Positions 7,077 through 15,100 of a stretch of 64,000 nucleotides of DNA are shown in pieces. Location of the stretch: positions 2,356,001 to 2,420,000 of the forward strand of contig NZ_JACCCO010000001.1 in assembly GCF_013409935.1 (NCBI RefSeq). Reading direction: 5' to 3'. Position 1 is the stretch's first letter, and every line of letters starts with the position of its first letter. The position numbers and the translations under genes were made by a program. This stretch comes from Streptosporangium sandarakinum. GTDB taxonomy: Bacteria; Actinomycetota; Actinomycetes; Streptosporangiales; Streptosporangiaceae. A model generated the notes under the pieces. That model did no database searches, was not told where the DNA came from, and worked only from the letters and a program-made list of their open reading frames with translations.

Positions 7077-10000
7077 ATGCGCATCATGCTCACCGTGCTC
7101 GGCGAGCACGCCGACCGCGACGTCGTGATCGAGGCGGACGAGACCACCACGGTGGGCCGCCTGGCGGAGTCGCTCTCCGGGCAGGGCGGCGAGCGGCCGA
7201 CCAACGTGGTCCGGCTGACCCGCACAAAGGCACCGTACGGCCTGGGCCGTGACCCGGCCGCCGCCGAGCCGCCGGACCTCTGGCTCGACGGCCGCGCCCT
7301 CGACCCCGGAGCCCCCGTCCTCGGCCTGCTCCGCGACGGCGACCTCGTCACCCTCGACCGCGACCTGGCCGGCGCCACGATCGCCGAGGAGCCCGGCGGC
7401 ATCGTGGAGATCCGCGTCGTCGGCGGCCCGGCCGCCGGGTCGGTGCACCGGCTGGGCCTGGGCGTCCACGTCGTCGGCTCCGACCCCGCCTGCGCGGTGT
7501 CCGTCCCCGACCCGGGGCTGCCCGCCGAGGCCGCGGTGATCCGCCTCACCCCCGAGGCGATCACCGTGGAGCCCGCCCCGGGAGGCCGCTCCGAGGCCGG
7601 CGCGGGAGACGGGCCGCGTATGGGAGGCGGGCCGCACACGGGACGCGGATCCCGCGCGGGAGGCGGGGCCGGCGCCGCGCCGCGCCTGGACCGCGAGCCC
7701 CTCGACGGCCCCGTGCCCTGGCCCGAACACGCCCTGCTGACCTGCGGCACGACCGTGCTGACGCTGACCGCCGTGGAGCCCCCCGACGCCCACCTGGACG
7801 CCCAGCCCGACGGCGGCCTCGCCTACAACCGGCCGCCCCGGCTCCGCTCCCCCGGCGGCGAGCGGCGCTTCGAGGTCCCGGCCGAGCCGAAACGGGCCGA
7901 GGGCATGCGGCTGCAGCTGCTCGCCGCGTTCCTGCCCCTCCTGCTCGGCGTCGGCATGGCCTGGGCGACCAAGACGTGGTACTACCTGCTGATCGCGCTG
8001 ATGACCCCGCTCATCATGATCGGCCAGTGGGTGAGCGACCGGCGGCACGGCCGCAAGCAGTACCGCAGGGAGCTCAGGCGCCACCGGGAGCGGATGCGGG
8101 AGTTCGAGGCCGCCGTGGAGGCGGCCCGCGCCGCCGACGAGGCCGAGCGCCGCGCCGCCGCGCCCGACCCCGCGGAGGTCCTGCTCACCGCGACCGGTCC
8201 CCGGCGGCGGCTGTGGGAGCGCCGCGACCACGACCCCGACGCGCTGCGCCTGCGGGTCGGCCTCGCCGACCTGCCGGCCGGCCTGGAGTTCGTCCCCGAG
8301 CGGTCCGCGCCCGCCGACTTCGTCCCGCCCGACCCCCCGGCCTGCCACGCGGTGCCGGTGGCCCTGGCCATGCGGCGGCTGGGCGTCGCCGGCCTGACCG
8401 GCCCGCGGCCCCGGGCCGCCGGGCTGGCGCGCTGGCTGGTGGGCCAGGCCGCCGTCCTGCACAGCCCGCGTGACCTGGCGATCGTGGTGCTGTCGGCGCA
8501 CGGCGACGGCGAGGAGCGGTGGAACTGGGTGCGCTGGCTGCCCCACTGCGCCCCGCACGGCGGCGAGGACTGCGTCGCGCTGGTCGGCGCCGACCCCGAG
8601 GCCGCGGCCCGGCGGGTGAGCGAGCTGGTCACGCTGATCGAGGAACGGCTCGGCGAGGAGGACAACCCGGCCGCCCGGATCGGCCGCGCCCCGGCGGGCT
8701 GGGCCGACCTCGGCGGCGGGACCGGGGCCGGGCGGGACGAGCCGGTCCCGGTCTACGACGAGCGCCCCTACGACGTGCTGGTCGTCCTGGACGGCGCGCA
8801 GGTCCTGCGCGCCCTGCCCGGCATGCCGCAGGTGCTGCGCCAGGGCCCGCGGGCCGGCGTGTACACCCTGGCGATCGACGACGACCAGCGGCTGCTGCCC
8901 GAGGAGTGCGCCACCGTCGCCGACGTGGCCGCCGACGGCACCGTACGGCTGCGCGGCGGCGGACTGGACGGCATCGGCGGGATCCTCGCCGACCAGGTCA
9001 CGGCCACCTGGTGCGACCGGCTGGCCCGGGCCCTGGCGCCGCTGCGCGACGTCAGCCGCGACGACTCCGCCACGGCCCTGCCCGGCTCCGCGCGGTTGCT
9101 CGACGTGTTGCGGCTGCCGTCGGTGTCGGGCGAGGCCCTGGCCGGGCGCTGGGGCCGCTCCACCGAGGCGCTGATCGGCGTCGGCCCCGACGGGCCGTTC
9201 TCGGTCGACCTGCGCGTCGACGGCCCGCACGCCCTCATCGCCGGCACCACCGGCGCGGGCAAGTCGGAGCTGCTGCAGACGCTCATCTGCTCCCTCGCGG
9301 TGGCCAACCGGCCCGACGAGATGACGTTCGTGCTGATCGACTACAAGGGCGGCGCCGCCTTCAAGGAGTGCGTACGGCTCCCGCACACCGTCGGCATGGT
9401 CAGCGACCTCGACGGCCACCTGACCCAGCGGGCCCTGGCCTCCCTCGCCGCGGAGATCCGGCGGCGCGAGCGGCTGCTGCTGTCCGCCGGCGCCAAGGAC
9501 ATCGAGGACTACCACGAGCTGCGCGACGCCCAGACGGCCCGCGCCTCCCGCGACCTGCTCGTCGCCGGGGGCGGCGCCCCGCTCACCCCGCCCACGCCGC
9601 TGCGCGGCCGGGGCGCGCAGCTGCCCCCACTGCCCAGGCTGGTGCTGGTCATCGACGAGTTCGCGGCCATGGTCACCGAGCTGCCCGACTTCATGACCGG
9701 GCTGGTGGACATCGCCAGGCGGGGCCGCTCGCTCGGCATCCACCTCGTCCTGGCCACCCAGCGGCCCGGCGGCGTGGTGACCGCCGACATCCAGGCCAAC
9801 ACCTCGCTGCGGATCGCGCTGCGGGTGACCGAGGCCGCCGAGTCCTCCGACGTCATCGACCGGCCGGACGCCGCGCACATCCCCAAGTCGGCTCCCGGCC
9901 GGTGCTACGTCAAGTCGGGCGCGGGCGCGGCCGTCGCCGTGCAGACCGCGCGGATCGGCGGGCGCGGCCCCGGCGCGGCGAGCGAGGTCAGGGCCCGGGT

Positions 10001-11846
10001 CACCGAGGTCGGCTGGCGGGCCCTGGGGCACCCGCCGGCCGCCCCGGACGCGGCGGCCGAGGGGGCGGCCGTCACCGACCTGTCCGTGCTCGCCGACGCC
10101 CTGGCCGACGCCGCCCGCGTCGCCGGCGTCCCCCGGCAGCCGAGCCCCTGGCTGGACCCGCTCCCCGACCTGGTGGTCGCCCCGGGCCTCCCGGAGCCTG
10201 AGGGGGCGGCGCCGTACCGGCCGGGGAAGGAGGAGGTGCCGCCGCTGGCCTTCGGCGTGACGGACCTGCCGTGGGCGCAGGACCGGCGGGCGCTGACGCT
10301 GGACCTCGCCCGCGGGGGGCACCTGCTGCTGGCCGGCTCCCCCCGGAGCGGGCGCTCCACCGCGCTGCGCACCCTGGCCGGGGCGATCGCGGCGGGCGCG
10401 TCCCCGGAGGACGTGCACCTGCACGTGATCGACTGCGGTTCGGGGGCGCTGCTGCCGTTGATGACGATGCCGCACTGCGGCGCGGTGGTGACCCGCGACC
10501 AGCTCGACCGGGTCGAACGGCTGCTGACCCGGCTGCGCGCCGAGGTCGGGCGGCGCCAGCAGCTCCTCGCCGAGGCCGGTCACGCCTCGCTGGCCGAGCT
10601 GCGCGCCGGCTCCACCGGCTCCCCCGGTTCCACGGTCTCCTCCGGGCTTCCCGTTCCTCCCGGCGAGCGGCCGCCCTGGCTGGTGCTGATGCTCGACCGG
10701 TGGGAGGGGTTCGTCGCCGCGTTCGAGAACTACGACTACGGCCGGCTGGTCGAGGCCATGATGCAGCTGCTGCGCGAGGGTCCGGCGGTCGGGTTGCGCG
10801 CCGTGGTGACCGGCGACCGGTCGGCGCTGATCGGCCAGATCTCCACGGTGTTCGACGACCGGCTGATCCTGCGGCTGGCCGACCCGGCCGACTACGGCCT
10901 GGCCGGGCTGCCGGTCAAGGACCTGCCCGCCGCGCTCGCCCCCGGCCGCGCGGTGTCGGCCGGCGAGCACGGCGTCGTCGAGCACCAGATCGGGCTGCTG
11001 TGCGACGACCCGTCCGGCCCGGCCCAGGTCGCCGAGCTCCAGGCGCTGTCACGCGCGATCCCCGCCCGCTTCGGCGGCGACCTGGCGGCGTCCCCGGCGG
11101 GTGCCGGCGCGGCCACCGCCGCGGCCGGGCCCGCCGGATGGGTCTGGGACGGCGAGCCGCCGCTGCGGGTGGACGCGCTGCCGACCCGGATCACCGCGGC
11201 GCAGGCCATGGCGCTGGCGCCGTCGCACGAGCCGCCCTCACCGCTGTGGGCCCTGCTCGGCGCCGGCGGCGACTCGCTGACCCCCATGGGCTTCGACCTG
11301 CTGGCCCACGGCCCCGGCGCGGTCGTCGCGGGCCCGCCCCGGTCCGGCCGGTCCTCGGCGCTGGTGACCGCCGCCCGCTCACTGCTGGAGCGCGGCACGC
11401 CGGTGATCGCGGTCGCCCCGCGGCGCAGCCCGCTGCGCGACCTGGCGGACGTCCCCGGCGTGGTGGCCGTCCTCGGCGCGGACGGCGACCTGGAGGGGGC
11501 CGTCGCCGGACGGGAGCGCTACGTGGTCGTCGTCGACGACGCCGAGCTCGTCTCCCCCGACTCGCCGCTGGGCATGACCCTGGAGCAGGTGCTGCGCACC
11601 GGCCGCGACGGCGAGCACGGGCTGATCCTCGGCGGGGCCACCGGAGACCTGACCACCGCCTACCGGGGCTTCGTCGCCGAGGCCCGCAAGTCCCGGACCG
11701 GCCTGCTTCTGGCGGTGCAGAGCCCCGCCGACGGCGACCTGTTCACGATCCGGCTGCCGCGCGGCGCGGTCGGCGGCCCGCCCGGCCGGGGCCTGCTGGT
11801 CACACTCGGCTCGACGACCCCGATCCAGACCGCCCTGCCCGGCTGA
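7077..11846 (+). CDS. eccC: EccC/EssC-type FtsK/SpoIIIE ATPase with FHA domain (type VII secretion-like)
   Basis: A 1589-aa membrane ATPase. An N-terminal small domain and an FHA-like domain (about 120-180) are followed by a membrane segment (about 278-320, MRLQLLAAFLPLLLGVGMA and YYLLIALMTPLIMIG) and a charged coiled coil (about 325-365). Three FtsK/SpoIIIE modules come next. Module 1 has a canonical Walker A GTTGAGKSE near 722, then FVLIDYKGGAAF and LVLVIDEFA. Modules 2 (GSPRSGRST near 1085) and 3 (GPPRSGRSS near 1417) have Arg in place of the P-loop Lys. EccC/EssC proteins drive WXG100 substrate export, and a WXG100 gene lies 0.7 kb downstream. The fused FHA plus three-ATPase form resembles the Gram-positive EssC layout. 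No other ecc genes are visible. Confidence 0.87.
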   Translation: MRIMLTVLGEHADRDVVIEADETTTVGRLAESLSGQGGERPTNVVRLTRTKAPYGLGRDPAAAEPPDLWLDGRALDPGAPVLGLLRDGDLVTLDRDLAGATIAEEPGGIVEIRVVGGPAAGSVHRLGLGVHVVGSDPACAVSVPDPGLPAEAAVIRLTPEAITVEPAPGGRSEAGAGDGPRMGGGPHTGRGSRAGGGAGAAPRLDREPLDGPVPWPEHALLTCGTTVLTLTAVEPPDAHLDAQPDGGLAYNRPPRLRSPGGERRFEVPAEPKRAEGMRLQLLAAFLPLLLGVGMAWATKTWYYLLIALMTPLIMIGQWVSDRRHGRKQYRRELRRHRERMREFEAAVEAARAADEAERRAAAPDPAEVLLTATGPRRRLWERRDHDPDALRLRVGLADLPAGLEFVPERSAPADFVPPDPPACHAVPVALAMRRLGVAGLTGPRPRAAGLARWLVGQAAVLHSPRDLAIVVLSAHGDGEERWNWVRWLPHCAPHGGEDCVALVGADPEAAARRVSELVTLIEERLGEEDNPAARIGRAPAGWADLGGGTGAGRDEPVPVYDERPYDVLVVLDGAQVLRALPGMPQVLRQGPRAGVYTLAIDDDQRLLPEECATVADVAADGTVRLRGGGLDGIGGILADQVTATWCDRLARALAPLRDVSRDDSATALPGSARLLDVLRLPSVSGEALAGRWGRSTEALIGVGPDGPFSVDLRVDGPHALIAGTTGAGKSELLQTLICSLAVANRPDEMTFVLIDYKGGAAFKECVRLPHTVGMVSDLDGHLTQRALASLAAEIRRRERLLLSAGAKDIEDYHELRDAQTARASRDLLVAGGGAPLTPPTPLRGRGAQLPPLPRLVLVIDEFAAMVTELPDFMTGLVDIARRGRSLGIHLVLATQRPGGVVTADIQANTSLRIALRVTEAAESSDVIDRPDAAHIPKSAPGRCYVKSGAGAAVAVQTARIGGRGPGAASEVRARVTEVGWRALGHPPAAPDAAAEGAAVTDLSVLADALADAARVAGVPRQPSPWLDPLPDLVVAPGLPEPEGAAPYRPGKEEVPPLAFGVTDLPWAQDRRALTLDLARGGHLLLAGSPRSGRSTALRTLAGAIAAGASPEDVHLHVIDCGSGALLPLMTMPHCGAVVTRDQLDRVERLLTRLRAEVGRRQQLLAEAGHASLAELRAGSTGSPGSTVSSGLPVPPGERPPWLVLMLDRWEGFVAAFENYDYGRLVEAMMQLLREGPAVGLRAVVTGDRSALIGQISTVFDDRLILRLADPADYGLAGLPVKDLPAALAPGRAVSAGEHGVVEHQIGLLCDDPSGPAQVAELQALSRAIPARFGGDLAASPAGAGAATAAAGPAGWVWDGEPPLRVDALPTRITAAQAMALAPSHEPPSPLWALLGAGGDSLTPMGFDLLAHGPGAVVAGPPRSGRSSALVTAARSLLERGTPVIAVAPRRSPLRDLADVPGVVAVLGADGDLEGAVAGRERYVVVVDDAELVSPDSPLGMTLEQVLRTGRDGEHGLILGGATGDLTTAYRGFVAEARKSRTGLLLAVQSPADGDLFTIRLPRGAVGGPPGRGLLVTLGSTTPIQTALPG

Positions 11847-11854
11847 GCCCGTCG

Positions 11855-12247
11855 TCAGACAAAGAGCTCGATCTCGCAGTGGGCGATGTTCCCCCGGGCG
11901 AGACGAGCGTCACTGGTGATCAGCGGGCAGGAGAGCGCCTCCGCGAGCGCGATGTACAGGGCGTCGTAGGCACTGTGGTTGCCGCGCAGCTGCCAGCCTC
12001 GGCGAAGATACACCTGGGCGGGGACCCGTTCCAGAGGCATGATCTCAAGAAGCCCGATCGCGACCTCGGCGCGGTCGACCGCGAGCTTGCCCGACAGGGT
12101 GAGCCCTCGCAGGACCGAGAGGATCTCCGCATCAAGGTGGGTGGGAGCCGCGAGAGCTTCTCCGACCAGCCGTTTCCGCACTGTGTCTGCGGCCGGCCCC
12201 TTCTCGGCGAGAACCTTGATCAGTGCACTGGCGTCGACCACGATCAC
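11855..12247 (-). CDS. vapC: VapC-family PIN-domain toxin
   Basis: A 130-aa PIN-domain ribonuclease. The acidic metal-binding residues are in place: Asp in MIVVDASALIK, Glu in HLDAEILSVLRGL, Asp in SAYDALYIALAEAL and Asp in LITSDARLA. It overlaps the antitoxin gene by 4 bases (ATGA), so the two are translationally coupled. The toxin would cleave RNA unless bound by the antitoxin. It ends 8 bases from the convergent eccC stop. Complete and apparently functional. Confidence 0.88.
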   Translation of the reverse strand: MIVVDASALIKVLAEKGPAADTVRKRLVGEALAAPTHLDAEILSVLRGLTLSGKLAVDRAEVAIGLLEIMPLERVPAQVYLRRGWQLRGNHSAYDALYIALAEALSCPLITSDARLARGNIAHCEIELFV

Positions 12248-12474
12248 CGCCTGGATCTCCCTCTGTCCAGTTCCTCGATGACGTCCTCGGCGGAGAAGGT
12301 GTCGACCGCATTGGCAGCGGCACGGTCCAGGATCTCTTCCAGGCTGGGGCGGCCCGCGTCGGACACGAGCTTGCTCAGCAGGTACTCCTGCAAAGACTGC
12401 CGGGCACGCATGGCCCGTTCCTTGTAGGTGAGGTAGACCTCGTCCGGAACGTTACGAATCTGGATGGTTGCCAT
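12244..12474 (-). CDS. vapB: FitA/VapB-like ribbon-helix-helix antitoxin
   Basis: A 76-aa protein. The N-terminus MATIQIRNVPDEVY followed by a short helix pair (SLQEYLLSKLV) is the RHH fold of FitA-type antitoxins. The C-terminus (AEDVIEELDRGRSRR) should bind VapC. No Shine-Dalgarno sequence precedes the ATG. Instead a TAAAAT hexamer ends 6 bases upstream of it, which fits a leaderless transcript starting at the A of ATG. The promoter and start codon are embedded in a 40-bp inverted repeat, consistent with autorepression. Confidence 0.87.
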   Translation of the reverse strand: MATIQIRNVPDEVYLTYKERAMRARQSLQEYLLSKLVSDAGRPSLEEILDRAAANAVDTFSAEDVIEELDRGRSRR

Positions 12475-12512
12475 AGCGCTATTTTAGCGCTGATGCGCTG
12501 GAGTAGCGCTAT
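12473..12512. promoter_or_regulatory. VapBC autoregulatory operator: four GCGC palindromes in a 40-bp inverted repeat
   Basis: AGCGCT occurs at 12475, 12486 and 12505, and a variant GCGCT at 12495. The GCGC cores start at 12476, 12487, 12495 and 12506 (steps 11, 8, 11), so the whole block is symmetric about 12492-12493. The arms are 20 bp and match at 15 positions. The TAAAAT -10-like hexamer of vapB (12481-12486, minus strand) lies inside, so bound antitoxin would cover the promoter. Confidence 0.7.
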
Positions 12513-12530
12513 GGCGACCAGGCCGACGGG

Positions 12531-12803
12531 TCAGCGGGTGGCCGACTCGATGTTGCCGCGGTAGGTGTTGATGACCCGGGACGCCTCGGCGAGCTCCTCG
12601 GACATCCGCTGGAAGGCCGCGCGGTAGTTCTGCCAGGCCTCGCTGAACCGCTGGGCGCCGGGACCGGTCCAGGCGGTGCCGACCTTGCCGGCCTCCCGGT
12701 CCAACGCGGCCATCGTGGCCCTCACCTGGTCCGCCTGCTGGGTGAACTGGGTGGCCATCTGCTGCATTTCCGCGGGATTTCCGCCGAGCAAGTTCTGGCT
12801 CAT
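12531..12803 (-). CDS. WXG100 family protein (ESAT-6-like)
   Basis: A 90-aa helical hairpin protein with the WXG motif in the turn (GTAWTGPGAQRF). The helices are MQQMATQFTQQADQVRATMA and SEAWQNYRAAFQRMSEELAE. There is no signal peptide. A strong AAGGAG lies 7 bases before the ATG. WXG100 proteins are exported by EccC/EssC machines, and an eccC gene is nearby on the other strand. The C-terminus lacks an obvious YxxxD/E signal, though INTYRGNIESATR holds a Tyr with nearby acid. It is a single gene, not a pair, so it may form a homodimer. Confidence 0.88.
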   Translation of the reverse strand: MSQNLLGGNPAEMQQMATQFTQQADQVRATMAALDREAGKVGTAWTGPGAQRFSEAWQNYRAAFQRMSEELAEASRVINTYRGNIESATR

Positions 12804-13153
12804 GCCCGTCTCCTTCGGGATCGGTGTCGGGGATCACCAAACGAAATCACGATAAGCGACCGGACCACAATGATTTCCCGAATATGCGCAGCGGCTATGG
12901 ATCTTCCTTCCGCCCGAAAGCCCACCCGAAAGGCCGCCGCGGTTCTCATCCGGTTTCTCATACCGGTCCGCGTGTCGCGGGGACGGCCGCCGGACGGCGG
13001 GACGACCGGCGGCCGGCGAAACGGTCACCGGACCGAGCAACCCGGACGAGACCCGGCGATCAGATGACGCTTACACTCCGTTGAAGGCCCGCCAGGCCGA
13101 TGCTCCATCGGAAGACCCGCCAGGCCGTACGAACGCACGAAGGGAATACGTCG
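12804..13153. other. Divergent intergenic region before the carboxylase gene
   Basis: No gene is supported. A TANNNT hexamer (TACACT, 13072-13077) is a possible -10 for the downstream plus-strand gene. Two copies of CCCGCCAGGCCG lie near 13088 and 13119, flanking a short GATGCTCCATC hairpin. The WXG100 promoter on the minus strand should lie near 12830-12900, where the sequence is less GC-rich. Confidence 0.45.
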
Positions 13154-14908
13154 GTGCACAAGGTCCTGATCGCCAACCGTGGTGAGATCGCGGTGCGGAT
13201 CGCCCGCGCGTGCAGGGACGCCGGACTGGCCAGCGTCGCGGTCTACGCCGACCAGGACCTCGACGCGCTGCACGCGCGGGTCGCCGACGAGGCGTACGCG
13301 CTGGGCGGCCAGTCCCCGGCCGAGACCTATCTGGACGTGGACAAGCTGCTGCGCGTCGCCCGCGACAGCGGCGCCGACGCCGTCCACCCGGGCTACGGCT
13401 TCCTCGCCGAGAACGCCGCCTTCGCCCAGGCCGTCATCGACGCGGGCCTGACCTGGATCGGCCCGCCGCCGTCCGCGATCACCGCCCTCGGCGACAAGGT
13501 CCAGGCGCGTCACATCGCCCAGGCGGTCGGGGCGCCGCTGGTGGCCGGCACCCCCGACCCGGTCTCCGGTCCCGAGGAGGTGCTGGCCTTCGCCGCCGAG
13601 CACGGCCTGCCCATCGCGATCAAGGCCGCGTACGGCGGCGGCGGGCGCGGCCTGAAGGTGGCCAGGACCGCCGAGGAGATCCCCGACCTGTACGACAGCG
13701 CCGTCCGTGAGGCCGTCACCGCGTTCGGCCGGGGCGAGTGCTTCGTCGAGCGCTACCTCGACCGCCCCCGCCACGTGGAGACCCAGTGCCTGGCCGACGC
13801 CCACGGCAACGTGGTGGTGGTCTCGACGCGCGACTGCTCACTGCAGCGCCGCCACCAGAAGCTGGTCGAGGAGGCCCCCGCGCCGTTCCTGACCGCCGAG
13901 CAGGTCGAGCTGCTGCGGTCGAGCTCCAAGGCGATCCTGCGCGAGGCCGGCTACGTCGGCGCGGGCACCTGCGAGTTCCTCGTGGGGCAGGACGGCACCG
14001 TCTCCTTCCTGGAGGTCAACACCCGGCTGCAGGTCGAGCACCCGGTGACCGAGGAGGTCGCCGGCGTCGACCTGGTGCGTGAGATGTTCCGGATCGCCGA
14101 CGGCGAGCCGCTGGGCTACGACGATCCGCCGCTGCGCGGCCACTCGTTCGAGTTCCGGATCAACGCCGAGGACGCCGGGCGCAACTTCCTGCCCGCGCCG
14201 GGCACCATCACCGCGATGCGCGTCCCGTCCGGGCCGGGCGTGCGGCTGGACGCCGGCTACGAGGCCGGGATGACCGTGCCGCAGTCCTTCGACTCCCTGG
14301 TCGCCAAGCTGGTCGTGACGGGCGCGACCCGCGAGCATGCGCTGCAGCGCGCCCGCCGGGCGCTGGCGGAGTTCGAGATCGAGGGCATGCCGACCGTGCT
14401 GCCCTTCCACCGCGCCGTCGTCGAGGACCCGGCCTTCACCTCCGATCCGTTCTCGGTGCACACCCGCTGGATCGAGACCGAGTTCGCCACGCCCATCGAG
14501 CCGTACTCCGGCCCGGTGGCCGACTCCGGCGCGCCCGCCGAGCGGGAGCACATCACCGTCGAGGTCGGCGGCAAGCGCCTGGAGGTCGTGCTGCCGGCCG
14601 GGTTCGCCGCGCCGGCCCCGGCCCGGGGCTCCGCCAGGCCGCCCCGCCGGGGGAACCCCGGTGGGGCGGGCAAAAAGGCCGCGGTCGGGGGCGACAGCCT
14701 GGTCAGCCCGATGCAGGGCACCATCGTCAAGGTGGTGGCCGCCGACGGCGACACCGTCGCGGCCGGCGACACCGTCGTGGTGCTGGAGGCGATGAAGATG
14801 GAGCAGCCGCTGACCGCGCACAAGTCGGGCACCGTCACCGGCCTGTCGGCCACGCCCGGCCAGACCGTCACCGCGGGCGCCGTGATCTGCGACATCAAGG
14901 ACGCCTGA
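13154..14908 (+). CDS. accA: Acyl-CoA carboxylase alpha chain (biotin carboxylase + biotin carboxyl carrier)
   Basis: A 584-aa protein from the GTG at 13154 (AGGGA 9-14 bases upstream). It carboxylates its own biotin with ATP and bicarbonate, and a partner beta subunit then transfers the carboxyl to acetyl- or propionyl-CoA. The N-terminal domain begins [19 protein letters not shown]. The ATP-grasp loop is [11 protein letters not shown] and the active-site segment [16 protein letters not shown] Pro/Ala/Gly-rich linker (about 490-520) leads to a biotinyl domain with EAMKMEQPL, whose Lys is biotinylated. The fused layout is the actinobacterial AccA type. No beta subunit gene lies in the window. 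Confidence 0.93.
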   Translation: MHKVLIANRGEIAVRIARACRDAGLASVAVYADQDLDALHARVADEAYALGGQSPAETYLDVDKLLRVARDSGADAVHPGYGFLAENAAFAQAVIDAGLTWIGPPPSAITALGDKVQARHIAQAVGAPLVAGTPDPVSGPEEVLAFAAEHGLPIAIKAAYGGGGRGLKVARTAEEIPDLYDSAVREAVTAFGRGECFVERYLDRPRHVETQCLADAHGNVVVVSTRDCSLQRRHQKLVEEAPAPFLTAEQVELLRSSSKAILREAGYVGAGTCEFLVGQDGTVSFLEVNTRLQVEHPVTEEVAGVDLVREMFRIADGEPLGYDDPPLRGHSFEFRINAEDAGRNFLPAPGTITAMRVPSGPGVRLDAGYEAGMTVPQSFDSLVAKLVVTGATREHALQRARRALAEFEIEGMPTVLPFHRAVVEDPAFTSDPFSVHTRWIETEFATPIEPYSGPVADSGAPAEREHITVEVGGKRLEVVLPAGFAAPAPARGSARPPRRGNPGGAGKKAAVGGDSLVSPMQGTIVKVVAADGDTVAAGDTVVVLEAMKMEQPLTAHKSGTVTGLSATPGQTVTAGAVICDIKDA

Positions 14909-14920
14909 CCGGAGTCCGCC

Positions 14921-14946
14921 GGCGGCGCGGAGGATGCCGCGCCGCC
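14921..14946 (+). terminator. Hairpin terminator of accA, copy 1
   Basis: GGCGGCGCGG (14921-14930) pairs perfectly with CCGCGCCGCC (14937-14946) across a 6-base loop. There is no T-tract, as is usual for actinobacterial terminators. It starts 12 bases after the accA stop. Confidence 0.7.
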
Positions 14947-14975
14947 CCATCAAGGACGCCTGACCGGCGTCCGCC

Positions 14976-15001
14976 GGCGGCGCGGAGGATGCCGCGCCGC
15001 C
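14976..15001 (+). terminator. Hairpin terminator of accA, copy 2
   Basis: Exact second copy of the 10-bp stem with a 6-base loop (arms 14976-14985 and 14992-15001), made by the 55-bp duplication. Two identical hairpins in series would strengthen termination before the next gene. Confidence 0.65.
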
Positions 15002-15100
15002 CCGGGCGCCCCGCGGGACGTCTGGAAGGGATACGGTCGGGAAGTGGGGAACTCTGACGTCCGCTTGTTCGTCCTGAAGGGCGAAGGAGGCTTTCTTGCC

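Larger units (their letters stand above)
14893..15003 (+). repeat. 55-bp tandem duplication of the accA 3' end and its terminator
   Basis: Two adjacent copies of a 55-bp unit (14893-14947 and 14948-15002/3) differ at a single base (ggAgtcc versus ggCgtcc). Each copy holds the last six codons of accA including the TGA, plus a hairpin. The near-identity points to a recent duplication. The coding sequence is unaffected, because the first TGA is used. Confidence 0.9.

Noticed and set aside
6498-10985. 1495-codon minus-strand open frame antisense to eccC
   Set aside because: It mirrors a strongly biased GC-rich gene; the translation is low-complexity Gly/Arg/Asp/His with no domain, while the plus strand encodes clear FtsK motifs.
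12484-12840. 118-codon minus-strand gene overlapping the WXG100 gene
   Set aside because: Shadow of the WXG100 frame; low-complexity and without a ribosome binding site.
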